64,000 nucleotides of DNA, taken from positions 4,328,001 to 4,392,000 of the forward strand of contig NC_010524.1 of assembly GCF_000019785.1 (NCBI RefSeq). The letters are read 5' to 3'. Positions 29,515 to 37,503 of the stretch are shown here, one piece after another. The notes beneath the pieces were generated by a model. It was not told where the DNA came from. It was given only the letters and a program-made list of their open reading frames with translations, and made no database searches. Source of the stretch: Leptothrix cholodnii SP-6. Lineage in GTDB: Bacteria; Pseudomonadota; Gammaproteobacteria; Burkholderiales; Burkholderiaceae_C. The translations under genes were made by a program, and so were the position numbers. Every line of letters starts with the position of its first letter. Position 1 is the first letter of the stretch.

Positions 29515-31793
29515 CACGCACCCTGCCGAGGATCTGGCTCGCCCTGGCGATGCTGTGCGGCGCCGGCTGCTCGACGCCGCAGCCGCCGGACTTCCAGGCC
29601 CAGCTCGAGCAGGGCCAGCACAAGGAAGCGCTGGTCCGCTACGAAGAGGCCATGAACGCCCGCCCCGGCGACCCCGAACGGCGGCTGCAGTACTTCCGGG
29701 CACGCGACCAGGTCATCAACCGCCTGCTCGCGCTGGGCAGCGCCGAGTTCGGCGCCGGCCAGCTCGAACCCGCCGCGCGGGCTTGGGGCGAAGCGCTCGG
29801 CATCGACCCCAAGAACACCCGCGCCGCCAACGGCCTGGCCACGATCGAGGCGGCGCGGCGCCACCAGCTGCTCGCCGGCGACGCCCGCGCCCGGCTCGCC
29901 GCGGGCGACAGCGCCGGCGCCGACCTGATGGTCAAGGCCATCCTGACCGAGAACCCCGGCCACCCCGCCGCCCGCGAACTCGACCGCGCGCTGCGCGAGC
30001 AGGAGCGCAGGAAGTCGCTGGCGGTGCCGGTGCTGAAGTCGCGGCTGCAGAAGCCCGTCACGCTCGAATTCCGCGACGCGCCGCTCAAGCTGGTGCTGGA
30101 GGCGCTGGCGCGTTCGGCCGGCATCAACTTCATCATGGACCGCGAGGTCCGGCCCGACCTCAAGGCCTCGATCTTCGTGCGCGACGTGCGGGTCGAGGAT
30201 GCGCTCGACCTGCTGATCCACAACCACCAGCTCGAGAAGAAGATCCTCACCGACAACACCGTGCTGGTCTACCCGAACACGCCGCAGAAGCTGCGCGAGC
30301 ACCAGGAGCTGGTGATGCGCACCTTCCACATCGGCAACGCCGACCCGAAGCAGACGCTCAACCTGCTGCGCACCATGCTCAAGGTGCGCGACGTGTTCAT
30401 CGACGAGCGGGTCAACCTGCTGTTCCTGCGCGACACGCCCGACGTCATCCGCGCCGCCGAACGGCTGATCGCCGCGCAGGACAAGGCCGACCCGGAGGTC
30501 GTGCTGGAGCTGGAGATCCTGGAGGTCTCGCGCACCAAGGTGCGCGACCTCGGCATCACCTACCCGAGCGAGTTCGCCGGGCCGGGTTCGAGCGGCGCCA
30601 AGCTGTTCGAGATCGGCGAGCTCAACCGCCGCACCATCGGCGTCGACACCGGCTACAAGCTCAAGCTGCTGCGCACCGACGGCGACACCAAGACCCTGGC
30701 CAATCCGCGGGTGCGGGTGCGCAACCGCGAGAAGGCGCGCGTGCACGTGGGCGACCGGGTGCCGGTGATATCGAGCACCATCGTCGGCACCACCAATCTG
30801 GGTTCGAACAACACGCCGGTCACGACCGAGCAGATCCAGTACCTCGACGTCGGCATCAAGATCGAGGCCGAGCCGACCATCTACGCCGACGACAGCGTGG
30901 CGATCAGCATCAACCTCGACGTCTCGTCGCTGGGCAACCAGACCCGCACCAACGCCGGCACCACCGCCTACGAGGTCGGCACGCGCAACGCCAGCACCGT
31001 GCTGCGGCTGCGCGACGGCGAGACCCAGGCGCTGATGGGCCTGATCCGCGACGACGACGTGCAGACCGGCGCCGGCCTGCCCTACCTCGGCGAGTTCCCG
31101 GTGCTCGACCGCATCTTCGGCAGCAAGCGCACCGACCGGCGCAGCCGCGAGCTGGTGCTGCTGATCACGCCGCAGCTGGTGCGCGGCATCGAGCCGGCCG
31201 ACGCCACGCTGGCCGAGTTCTGGTCGGGCACCGAGGCGGCGGTGCGCACCCGCTCGCCCTTCATCGAACCGATGACCCCGGTGGCGCTGGGGCCGGCCAC
31301 CGCCACCGCCACCGCCACCGCCAGCACCGCGCCGACGCTCACGCTCGGCGAGGTGGCGCCGGCCGCCGTGCCGCTGCCGCTGAACCTGTCGTGGCTGGCG
31401 CCGGCAGCGATCCGGGCTGGCGAGCCCTTCGTGGTCGCGCTGCAGGCGCGCAGCGACGGCCCCGTCAAGGGCGCCTCGGTCCAGCTGCGCTACGACGCCG
31501 CACAGCTGGAGGTGCTGGCGGTCGAGGACGGCGGCTATTTCGACCCGGTCGGCGGCCGGGCCGTCTTCACGCCGCGCATCGACCCGACGCTGGGGGTCGT
31601 GTTCGCGACCGTCGGCGCGTCCGGCACCGGCTCGGCGACAGGCGACGGGCCGCTCATCAGGCTGCGCATGAAGACACGCGGCCCGGCCGCGACCACGCGG
31701 CTGCAGATCGGCAACCTGGTCGCGGTCGACCCGATGAACCGGCGACTGCCGATCGAGGGATCGGCGCCGCTGGAGCTGACGTCACGGCCATGA
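29511..31793 (+). CDS. Secretin lipoprotein with N-terminal TPR and C-terminal cohesin-like domain
   Basis: Encodes 760 residues. A signal peptide ends in a lipobox-like 'LCGAGC' (Cys near 20). Residues 30-160 form helical TPR-like repeats. Residues 180-320 carry secretin N-domains ('VTLEFRDAPLKLVLEALARS'). The secretin channel spans about 320-565, including 'RVHVGDRVPVISSTIVGTTN' and 'RSRELVLLITPQLVRGIEP'. After a Thr/Ala-rich linker, residues 625-755 resemble a cohesin fold ('VQLRYDAAQLEVLAVEDGGY', 'LIRLRMKTRGPA'). Secretins form the outer-membrane pore. The GTG start overlaps the previous stop; the end overlaps the next start. Confidence 0.9.
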   Translation: MTRTLPRIWLALAMLCGAGCSTPQPPDFQAQLEQGQHKEALVRYEEAMNARPGDPERRLQYFRARDQVINRLLALGSAEFGAGQLEPAARAWGEALGIDPKNTRAANGLATIEAARRHQLLAGDARARLAAGDSAGADLMVKAILTENPGHPAARELDRALREQERRKSLAVPVLKSRLQKPVTLEFRDAPLKLVLEALARSAGINFIMDREVRPDLKASIFVRDVRVEDALDLLIHNHQLEKKILTDNTVLVYPNTPQKLREHQELVMRTFHIGNADPKQTLNLLRTMLKVRDVFIDERVNLLFLRDTPDVIRAAERLIAAQDKADPEVVLELEILEVSRTKVRDLGITYPSEFAGPGSSGAKLFEIGELNRRTIGVDTGYKLKLLRTDGDTKTLANPRVRVRNREKARVHVGDRVPVISSTIVGTTNLGSNNTPVTTEQIQYLDVGIKIEAEPTIYADDSVAISINLDVSSLGNQTRTNAGTTAYEVGTRNASTVLRLRDGETQALMGLIRDDDVQTGAGLPYLGEFPVLDRIFGSKRTDRRSRELVLLITPQLVRGIEPADATLAEFWSGTEAAVRTRSPFIEPMTPVALGPATATATATASTAPTLTLGEVAPAAVPLPLNLSWLAPAAIRAGEPFVVALQARSDGPVKGASVQLRYDAAQLEVLAVEDGGYFDPVGGRAVFTPRIDPTLGVVFATVGASGTGSATGDGPLIRLRMKTRGPAATTRLQIGNLVAVDPMNRRLPIEGSAPLELTSRP

Positions 31794-32275
31794 AACACCG
31801 CCGCCACGCCCCGCACGGCTTCACGCTGATCGAGCTGCTGGTGACGGCCACGATCGTCGCGGTGCTCGCGTCGGTGGCGCTGCCGCTGGCCGAGCTGAGC
31901 GTCAAGCGCGGCCGCGAGAACGAGTTGCGCGCCGCTTTGCGCGAGATCCGCGGCGCCATCGACGCCTACAAGCAGGCCAGCGACGACGGCCGCATCCTCA
32001 AGAAGGCCGACGAGAGCGGCTATCCACCCAACCTCGAAATCCTGGTCGAGGGCGTCGAAGACGCGCGCAGCCCGAAGAAGACCCGCATCCACTTCCTGCG
32101 CCGCCTGCCGCGCGACCCGCTGCATGCCGATGCGCAGACGCCGGCCGCGATGACCTGGGGCCTGCGCAGCTACGACAGCCCGCACGACGCGCCGCGCGAA
32201 GGCCGCGACGTCTACGACGTGCACACGCTGTCGAGCGGCAGCGCCATCAACGGCCTGCCGTACAACCAGTGGTGA
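31790..32275 (+). CDS. GspG-type major pseudopilin
   Basis: Encodes 161 residues. The class III signal is 'HAPHG' followed by 'FTLIELLVTATIVAVLASVA', with Phe+1 and Glu+5, so it should be cut and methylated by a prepilin peptidase encoded elsewhere. The remainder has a GspG-like body ('NELRAALREIRGAIDAYKQA', 'SGYPPNLEILVEGV', 'LRRLPRDPLH'). It overlaps the secretin stop as ATGA. The second pseudopilin starts inside its stop codon region. Confidence 0.9.
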   Translation: MKHRRHAPHGFTLIELLVTATIVAVLASVALPLAELSVKRGRENELRAALREIRGAIDAYKQASDDGRILKKADESGYPPNLEILVEGVEDARSPKKTRIHFLRRLPRDPLHADAQTPAAMTWGLRSYDSPHDAPREGRDVYDVHTLSSGSAINGLPYNQW

Positions 32276-32649
32276 ACGGCATGCGGCGCGGTTTCACCCT
32301 GCTCGAACTGCTGGTGGTGATGGCCATCATCGCCACGCTGCTGTCGCTGGCGGTGCCGCGCTATTTCGGCAGCGTCCAGCGCGCCGAGGAGGCCACGCTG
32401 CGGCAGAACCTGTCGCTGATGCGCAGCGCCATCGACCAGCATTACGCCGATCACGGCCGCTACCCCGAATCGCTCGACGCGCTGGTCACGCAGCACTACC
32501 TGCGCAGCGTGCCGCTCGACCCGGCCACCGGCGCCACAGACACCTGGATCGTCACCGCGCCCGCCCCGCCGGAGCTGGGGCAGGTCTACGACGTCAGCAG
32601 CGGCGCCGAGACCACCGCGCTCGACGGCACGGCGTTCAGCACATGGTGA
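32272..32649 (+). CDS. GspG-like pseudopilin (second)
   Basis: Encodes 125 residues from a GTG at 32272. The prepilin signal is 'MNGMRRG' followed by 'FTLLELLVVMAIIATLLSLA', with Phe+1 and Glu+5. The body contains 'MRSAIDQHYADHGRYPESLD' and 'LRSVPLDPATG', again GspG-like. The GTG overlaps the previous stop as GTGA, in line with the coupling seen through this operon; an ATG at 32281 would leave only a four-residue leader. The end overlaps the next gene by 7 bases. Confidence 0.88.
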   Translation: MNGMRRGFTLLELLVVMAIIATLLSLAVPRYFGSVQRAEEATLRQNLSLMRSAIDQHYADHGRYPESLDALVTQHYLRSVPLDPATGATDTWIVTAPAPPELGQVYDVSSGAETTALDGTAFSTW

Positions 32650-33437
32650 GCGGGCGATCCGGCGCCGGCCTGTGCGTCGGCCTGAGCAGGCCGCAGCGCG
32701 GCGTCACCTACCTCGCGCTGCTGCTGGCCGCGGCGATCACCAGCGCGGCGATGGCCGCCGGCATGACGGTCTGGAGCCAGACCCAGCGGCGCGAACGCGA
32801 GACCCAGCTGCTGTGGGCGGGCGGCCAGATCCGCCAGGCGATCGCCGCCTACGCGCGCACGGCCAGCGACGTCGGGAACCGCTACCCGCGCACGCTCGAA
32901 GACCTGCTGCTCGACCCGCGCAGCCCGGCGCCGCGCCGCCACCTGCGCCGGATCTACGACGATCCGATGACCCGCAGCACCGAGTGGGGGCTGGTGCGCA
33001 ACGCGCAGGGCCGCATCGTCGGCGTCTACAGCCGCGCCGAGGGCCGGCCGCTCAAGACCGGGCGCTTCGCCGCCGCCGACAGCGCCTTCGAGCAGGCCCG
33101 CAGCTACGCCGACTGGCGCTTCACCGCCGTGCCGGACAACGGCCTGCTCGATCCGCCGCCGGCCCATCCGGACGGCCAGGAGCCGGTCGACGTGGCGCCA
33201 GCCGTGATCGCGGATCCGGCCGATGAGCCGGCGAGCATCCCGGCGTCGACACCGGCAACGGCGGCGCCCGCCGTGCGCCCGCCGGCATCCGCCCCCCTGC
33301 CCGCGGCCGAGCCGGTGCAGGAGCCTGAGCCCGAACCCGAACCGCAACCCGTGCACGAAACCGATCCGGCCGACGAGCCGGGCACGGTGATCGAGGAAGC
33401 CCCCGCCGTCGACAACCCCGAGCGAGACACCGACTGA
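32643..33437 (+). CDS. Pseudopilin-like protein with acidic Pro/Glu-rich tail
   Basis: Encodes 264 residues. A 20-residue leader ending 'RPQRG' is followed by 'VTYLALLLAAAITSAAMAAG', a pilin-type helix with no Glu at +5. The globular part (60-165) keeps the pseudopilin pattern 'QLLWAGGQIRQAIAAYARTA' and 'RYPRTLEDLLLDPR'. Residues 180-264 are low-complexity, rich in Pro, Glu, Asp and Ala. Lack of Glu+5 is typical of the minor tip pseudopilin GspK. It is the last gene of the operon and ends 33 bases from the convergent isomerase gene. Confidence 0.8.
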   Translation: MVSGRSGAGLCVGLSRPQRGVTYLALLLAAAITSAAMAAGMTVWSQTQRRERETQLLWAGGQIRQAIAAYARTASDVGNRYPRTLEDLLLDPRSPAPRRHLRRIYDDPMTRSTEWGLVRNAQGRIVGVYSRAEGRPLKTGRFAAADSAFEQARSYADWRFTAVPDNGLLDPPPAHPDGQEPVDVAPAVIADPADEPASIPASTPATAAPAVRPPASAPLPAAEPVQEPEPEPEPQPVHETDPADEPGTVIEEAPAVDNPERDTD

Positions 33438-33470
33438 GCAACCCCGCGCCCAGTGCCGGCACGGCGGCGC

Positions 33471-34481
33471 TCAAAGCGGCATCAGCAGCTCGACCCGGCC
33501 CTGCTCGCGCAGCCGCGCGATCTCGCGCTCGACCGCCTGCTGGCCGCGGCCGTCGTGCAGGTGCCGGCGGATGCGCTCGCGCACCTCGTCCAGCGGCACC
33601 GACACGGCGGCGATGCGCTCGTCGAGCTGCAGGATCTGCCAGCCGGCCGACGTCTCGATCACCTCCGACAGCGCGCCGGGGGCGAGCGCGAACGCGGCGT
33701 CCTCGATCGCCCGGGGCTGGCTGCCGCGGCCGAAGGGATCGAGCGCGCCGCCCCATTGGCGGGTCGGCGCGTCCGAGTGTGTGCGGGCCAGCGCCTCGAA
33801 GCTCTCGCCGGCCCGGGCGCGCACCAGCAGCGCCTCGATGCGGCTGCGCGCCTGCGCCTTGAGCGCAGGCTCGGCGTCAGCGGGCAGCGCCACCAGGAGC
33901 TGGCGCACCCGGACCTGCTCCGGGCGCCGGAACAGCGCCGGGTTGGCCTCGTGAAAGGCGGCGATGTCGGCCTCGGTGATGTGCACCTCGCGATCGACGA
34001 TGCGCTGCGCCAGGCGCTCGCCCGACAGCAGCTTGCGGGTGTGTTCGCGGTGGCTGGCCTCGTCGTGGCCCTCGATCGCGATGCGCTGCGCAAACACCTC
34101 GGCCGAGCGGAAGCGGCTGCGCGCCTCGGTGATGGCGCGCTCGACCGCCGCGTCATCGGCTTCCAGCCCCAGCGCACGCGCCTGCTGCCCCAGCAGCTCG
34201 ATGCCGATCAGGCGGTCGAGCGCCTCGCGCCGGAGTTCGCGCGCCCGGGCCGGGTTCTGCAGGCGGGCGATGTGGATCTGGCGTTCGCGCAGCAGCGCCT
34301 CGAACTGGCGCTCCAGCCGCTGCGCCGGGATGCCCACGCCGTTGACCCGCGCGGCGAACACCGATTGCGCGAGCGCCGGGCCGCTCGACAGGCTCGCCAC
34401 CCCCATCACCAGCGCCGTCAGCAGCCCGGTCGACACGCGGCGCAGGCGGACGGTGGCGCTCGTCACGGGCAGGGCATTCAT
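33471..34481 (-). CDS. Periplasmic parvulin-type peptidyl-prolyl isomerase (SurA/PrsA-like)
   Basis: Encodes 336 residues. A signal peptide ends 'SGPALAQS'. A SurA-type helical chaperone region occupies residues 40-185 and one parvulin domain 188-285 ('VRVRQLLVALPADAEPALKA', 'QWGGALDPFGRGSQ', 'VIETSAGWQILQLDER'). It would help fold the secreted oxidase in the periplasm. The start overlaps the cytochrome fusion stop as ATGA. In Leptothrix discophora the gene after mofA in the mof operon is, as I recall, also a peptidyl-prolyl isomerase; whether this is its orthologue was not tested. Confidence 0.87.
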   Translation of the reverse strand: MNALPVTSATVRLRRVSTGLLTALVMGVASLSSGPALAQSVFAARVNGVGIPAQRLERQFEALLRERQIHIARLQNPARARELRREALDRLIGIELLGQQARALGLEADDAAVERAITEARSRFRSAEVFAQRIAIEGHDEASHREHTRKLLSGERLAQRIVDREVHITEADIAAFHEANPALFRRPEQVRVRQLLVALPADAEPALKAQARSRIEALLVRARAGESFEALARTHSDAPTRQWGGALDPFGRGSQPRAIEDAAFALAPGALSEVIETSAGWQILQLDERIAAVSVPLDEVRERIRRHLHDGRGQQAVEREIARLREQGRVELLMPL

Positions 34482-36103
34482 GGCAGGCGATAGCCGCCCA
34501 GCGGCCGCAGGCTGTGGGCATCGAGGTCGACACCGACCAGATAACCGCCGGCCGCGCCGATGCGGCGGTCGGCGTTGAAGCTCAGCGGCGGCAGCAGGCC
34601 GGTGTCGAAGCTCTGCACGCTCTCCAGCGTGGCCAGCAGCTTGCGGCGCGACAGCTCGCGGCCGCTGCGCTTGAGGCCCTCGACCAGCAGCAGCCCGGCG
34701 GCGTAGGCCGACACCAGCGTGGGCTGGTAGGCGCGCGCATCGCTGCGGCCCGGCCCGCCCGGCAGCGCCGGTGCAGCTTCCAGCAGGCGCATGAACTCGC
34801 GCATCGCCCCGGCCTGCTGCTGCGCCGGCGCACTCGGGTAGGCCAGCGTCACGTGGTCGCGAAACGAGGCCGGCAGGCCCAGGATGTCACGCGAGGCCAG
34901 CGGCCCCGGCACCAGCAGTTGCGGCGCCCAGCCGATGCGCTCGGCGGCAGCCGTGAGCGACGCCAGATCGGCGCCGGCACCCAGCACCAGCACGGCGGCC
35001 ACGCCGCGGCTCCTGAGCGTGGTGGCGACGGCATCGTGCGCGGCATCCCTTGCAGCACCCCGTGCCGGAAAAGGCCCCGACACCACCTTGACCCAGCCGG
35101 CCCGGCGCGCCGCCACCTCGAGCGACTGCGCCGTCGCGCGGCCCTGCGCCGTGTCGGGATGCCACAGCGCGATCGGCCGCTGCGCGAGCTGCAGCTCGCG
35201 CGCGGCGTGCTGCAGCAGCAGTTGCGCCAGCTCGGGCACGCCCGGCAGCAGGTGGAAGACCTGCGGGTTCGAGGCCTGTGCATCCTCCGGGTAGAGCGTC
35301 AGCGGGCCGATCACCGGCACGGCGGCCGCACTGGCCGCAGCCGACAGCACCTGCTCGACACCGGCCGACACCGGCGCCAGCAGCGCGAAGACAGCGCGCT
35401 CGGCGACCAGCGCACGCACCTGCGCGCCGGCCTGCGCCGGGTCCTCGGGCAACGGCTCGACCACCAGTTCGAGACGCCGCCCGTGGATGCCGCCCTGCTG
35501 GTTCAGCCGGGCGAAATACGCCGTCCAGAGCGCCCGCAGCGACTCGCCCAGCCCCGCCATGCGCCCGCTCAACGGCAGCAGCGTGCCGATGCGGATCGTG
35601 TCGGCCGACAGGCCGGGGTCGAGCTGCGTCTCCAGCTGGCGCAGGTAGGCGGCCAGCGAGGCCAGGTCCTTGGCCGACATCGCGTAACGCGGCATCGCGC
35701 CGTCGAGCCGGTTGCCGTCGGGATCGACGCCGTCGAGCACCGCGCGGCGCAGCGCCGCCTCGTCGAACGGGCCGTGGCGGCGGCCGCTGTCGTGCTGGTG
35801 GCCGTAGGGTTTGACCAGTTCCGACCAGCGGATGTCAGACGGCACCACGCCGCCTTCGGCGCGGCCGCGGCCATCGTCGCCGTGGCAGTTGCCGCAGGCG
35901 ATGCTGGCGCCGCTCAGTTCGAGCCCGCCCATGCCGATGCGCGCCGACAGGCTGGCGCCGCTCGGGCTCTGGCCGTGCAGGTAGATGCGCCGGCCGGCCA
36001 GCTCGTCGGGGCCGAGATCGGCGGCAGCGGCGGGGCCGAACCCGAGCGCGGCCGCCATCAGTGCCACCATCAGTGCCGCGCCCATCCGCATCGCGGCGTG
36101 CAT
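34478..36103 (-). CDS. Cytochrome c fused to a periplasmic ABC-type ligand-binding domain
   Basis: Encodes 541 residues. After a signal peptide (1-28), a class I cytochrome c domain covers residues 30-160: heme motif CGNCH with Cys70, Cys73 and His74, and a probable axial Met in 'MPRYAMSAKDLASLAAYL'. Residues 170-540 are a Leu/Ile/Val-binding-protein fold ('IRIGTLLPLSGRMAGLGESL', 'GGIHGRRLELVVEPLPED', 'QPTLVSAYAAGLLLVEGL'). No transporter genes are nearby, so the second domain is more likely a sensor or docking module than part of an importer. It starts 9 bases after the SCO gene. It could be the MofC-like heme protein. Confidence 0.9.
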   Translation of the reverse strand: MHAAMRMGAALMVALMAAALGFGPAAAADLGPDELAGRRIYLHGQSPSGASLSARIGMGGLELSGASIACGNCHGDDGRGRAEGGVVPSDIRWSELVKPYGHQHDSGRRHGPFDEAALRRAVLDGVDPDGNRLDGAMPRYAMSAKDLASLAAYLRQLETQLDPGLSADTIRIGTLLPLSGRMAGLGESLRALWTAYFARLNQQGGIHGRRLELVVEPLPEDPAQAGAQVRALVAERAVFALLAPVSAGVEQVLSAAASAAAVPVIGPLTLYPEDAQASNPQVFHLLPGVPELAQLLLQHAARELQLAQRPIALWHPDTAQGRATAQSLEVAARRAGWVKVVSGPFPARGAARDAAHDAVATTLRSRGVAAVLVLGAGADLASLTAAAERIGWAPQLLVPGPLASRDILGLPASFRDHVTLAYPSAPAQQQAGAMREFMRLLEAAPALPGGPGRSDARAYQPTLVSAYAAGLLLVEGLKRSGRELSRRKLLATLESVQSFDTGLLPPLSFNADRRIGAAGGYLVGVDLDAHSLRPLGGYRLP

Positions 36104-36112
36104 GTCAGCTCA

Positions 36113-36799
36113 TCACGGCCGGGCCGCGTCGAGCCCGGCGCCGGTGGCCAGCACGCTCAGCCGTTCGGCGATGGCCGCAGGCGGCGCATCGGGGCGGATC
36201 TTGCTCCAGCGCTTGGCCGGCACGTTGCCGGCGATCAGCAGCGTCGAGTGGCCCTCGACGGTCTCGGAATACTGACCGAGCTTCTTGAGGATGTGCTCGA
36301 CGTTCTCCTTGCGCCCGGTGAGAAAGGTCCAGCCCTCGACATCGGCGCCCTGCTTGCGCGCGAACGCCTTGAGCGCCTGCGGCGTGTCGTGCGTCGGGTC
36401 GGAGGTCAGCGAGACGAAGAACACCTGCTTGCCGAACAGCTCGGCCGGCAGGTGCTGGCGCACCTCGTTGAGCTTTTGCGTGATCAGCGGGCAGGCGTCC
36501 TGGCAGGTGGCGTAGACCACGTTGATCAGCACCGTGCGGCCCTTCAGCACGTCCGAATGGAAACGCACCCGGCGGCCGTCCTGGGTCAGCAGCTCCAGTT
36601 CGGTGAAGTAGCTGGCGGCGTCGCGCGGGCCGGCCTTGGCGGCGTTCGCGGCCTTGCCGGCCGGGGTCTCGGTGGCCGCGGGCGCGGCCGTCGAGGCGGG
36701 ATGTGCCGCATCCGCGTGCGCGGCAGCCGGGCCGCCCGCGTGGATCGCCAGCGCCGCCAGCGCGACGCGCAACAGGTGTTTCGCGGTCATGTCCATCAT
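36113..36799 (-). CDS. SCO1/SenC-family copper chaperone (second copy)
   Basis: Encodes 228 residues. The signal peptide ends 'GGPAAAHADA'. A short Ala/Pro-rich linker leads to a thioredoxin-fold SCO domain with the copper ligands Cys99 and Cys103 (CQDAC) and His184 ('EGHSTLLIAG'). SCO proteins deliver copper to oxidases and keep the site reduced. The start is the first of several clustered ATGs, preceded by AAAGGGA. It is 35 bases after the other SCO gene. It differs enough in sequence to suggest separate copper sites or redox tasks. Confidence 0.92.
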   Translation of the reverse strand: MMDMTAKHLLRVALAALAIHAGGPAAAHADAAHPASTAAPAATETPAGKAANAAKAGPRDAASYFTELELLTQDGRRVRFHSDVLKGRTVLINVVYATCQDACPLITQKLNEVRQHLPAELFGKQVFFVSLTSDPTHDTPQALKAFARKQGADVEGWTFLTGRKENVEHILKKLGQYSETVEGHSTLLIAGNVPAKRWSKIRPDAPPAAIAERLSVLATGAGLDAARP

Positions 36800-36834
36800 C
36801 GTGTCCCTTTGCGACCGCGACCGGTTGAGGCCGA

Positions 36835-37503
36835 TCAACCCGAGCGGCCCGCCTTGTCGCGCGCGCTGCTCAACTGCTCGACCGCCGTCACCAGCTGCTC
36901 GGGCGTCGGGAAGCCGTAGAAGCGCAGCCACCGGCCGCTCCTGGCATCACCCACCAGCGTCAGCGGCGGGTGATCGGCGAAGTTGGCGGTGTAGGCGCCG
37001 AAGGCTTTCAGCACCTCGTCGACCTGCGGCTTGGCACCGGTGAGCCAGCGCCAGCCCGGGCCGGCGCCGACGCGCTCGGCGTAGGCCTTCAGGCGTGCCG
37101 GCGTGTCGCGCAGCGGGTCGACGCTGACGGTGATCAGGCCGACGTCGCGCCCCAGCCGCGCGCCCAGCCGGCCCTGCACCTGCGCCAGCACCGCCGAGGC
37201 CACCGGGCAGACCGTGGTGCAGGTGGTGTACGCGAAGTTGACGATCACGATGCGCTCGCCGATCGCGTCGCTGCGCAGGCGCAGGCTGCGGCCGTCCTGG
37301 TCGAGCAGCGCCACGTCGGCCAGCGTGATGCGCGCGCCCTGCGGCACCACGGGCGGCGTGCCGGTCTGGCCGTGCGAGGCGGGGTGATCGTGGTGATCGT
37401 GCGCCGCGGCCATCGGCACCAGGCTCAGGCCGCCCGCCAGCACCAGCCAAACGGCCAGCCAGCGCATCGCACGGCTTGTGGGCCTCGTCATCTCCGGCTT
37501 CAT
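36835..37503 (-). CDS. SCO1/SenC-family copper chaperone (first copy)
   Basis: Encodes 222 residues. After the signal peptide the mature N-terminus is histidine-rich ('AHDHHDHPASH', residues 34-44), a likely extra metal site. The SCO domain keeps Cys95 and Cys99 (CTTVC) and His178 ('FADHPPLTLVGD'). It should pass copper to the giant multicopper oxidase of the operon or to the terminal oxidase. The ATG overlaps the stop of the propeller gene as ATGA. Confidence 0.92.
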   Translation of the reverse strand: MKPEMTRPTSRAMRWLAVWLVLAGGLSLVPMAAAHDHHDHPASHGQTGTPPVVPQGARITLADVALLDQDGRSLRLRSDAIGERIVIVNFAYTTCTTVCPVASAVLAQVQGRLGARLGRDVGLITVSVDPLRDTPARLKAYAERVGAGPGWRWLTGAKPQVDEVLKAFGAYTANFADHPPLTLVGDARSGRWLRFYGFPTPEQLVTAVEQLSSARDKAGRSG

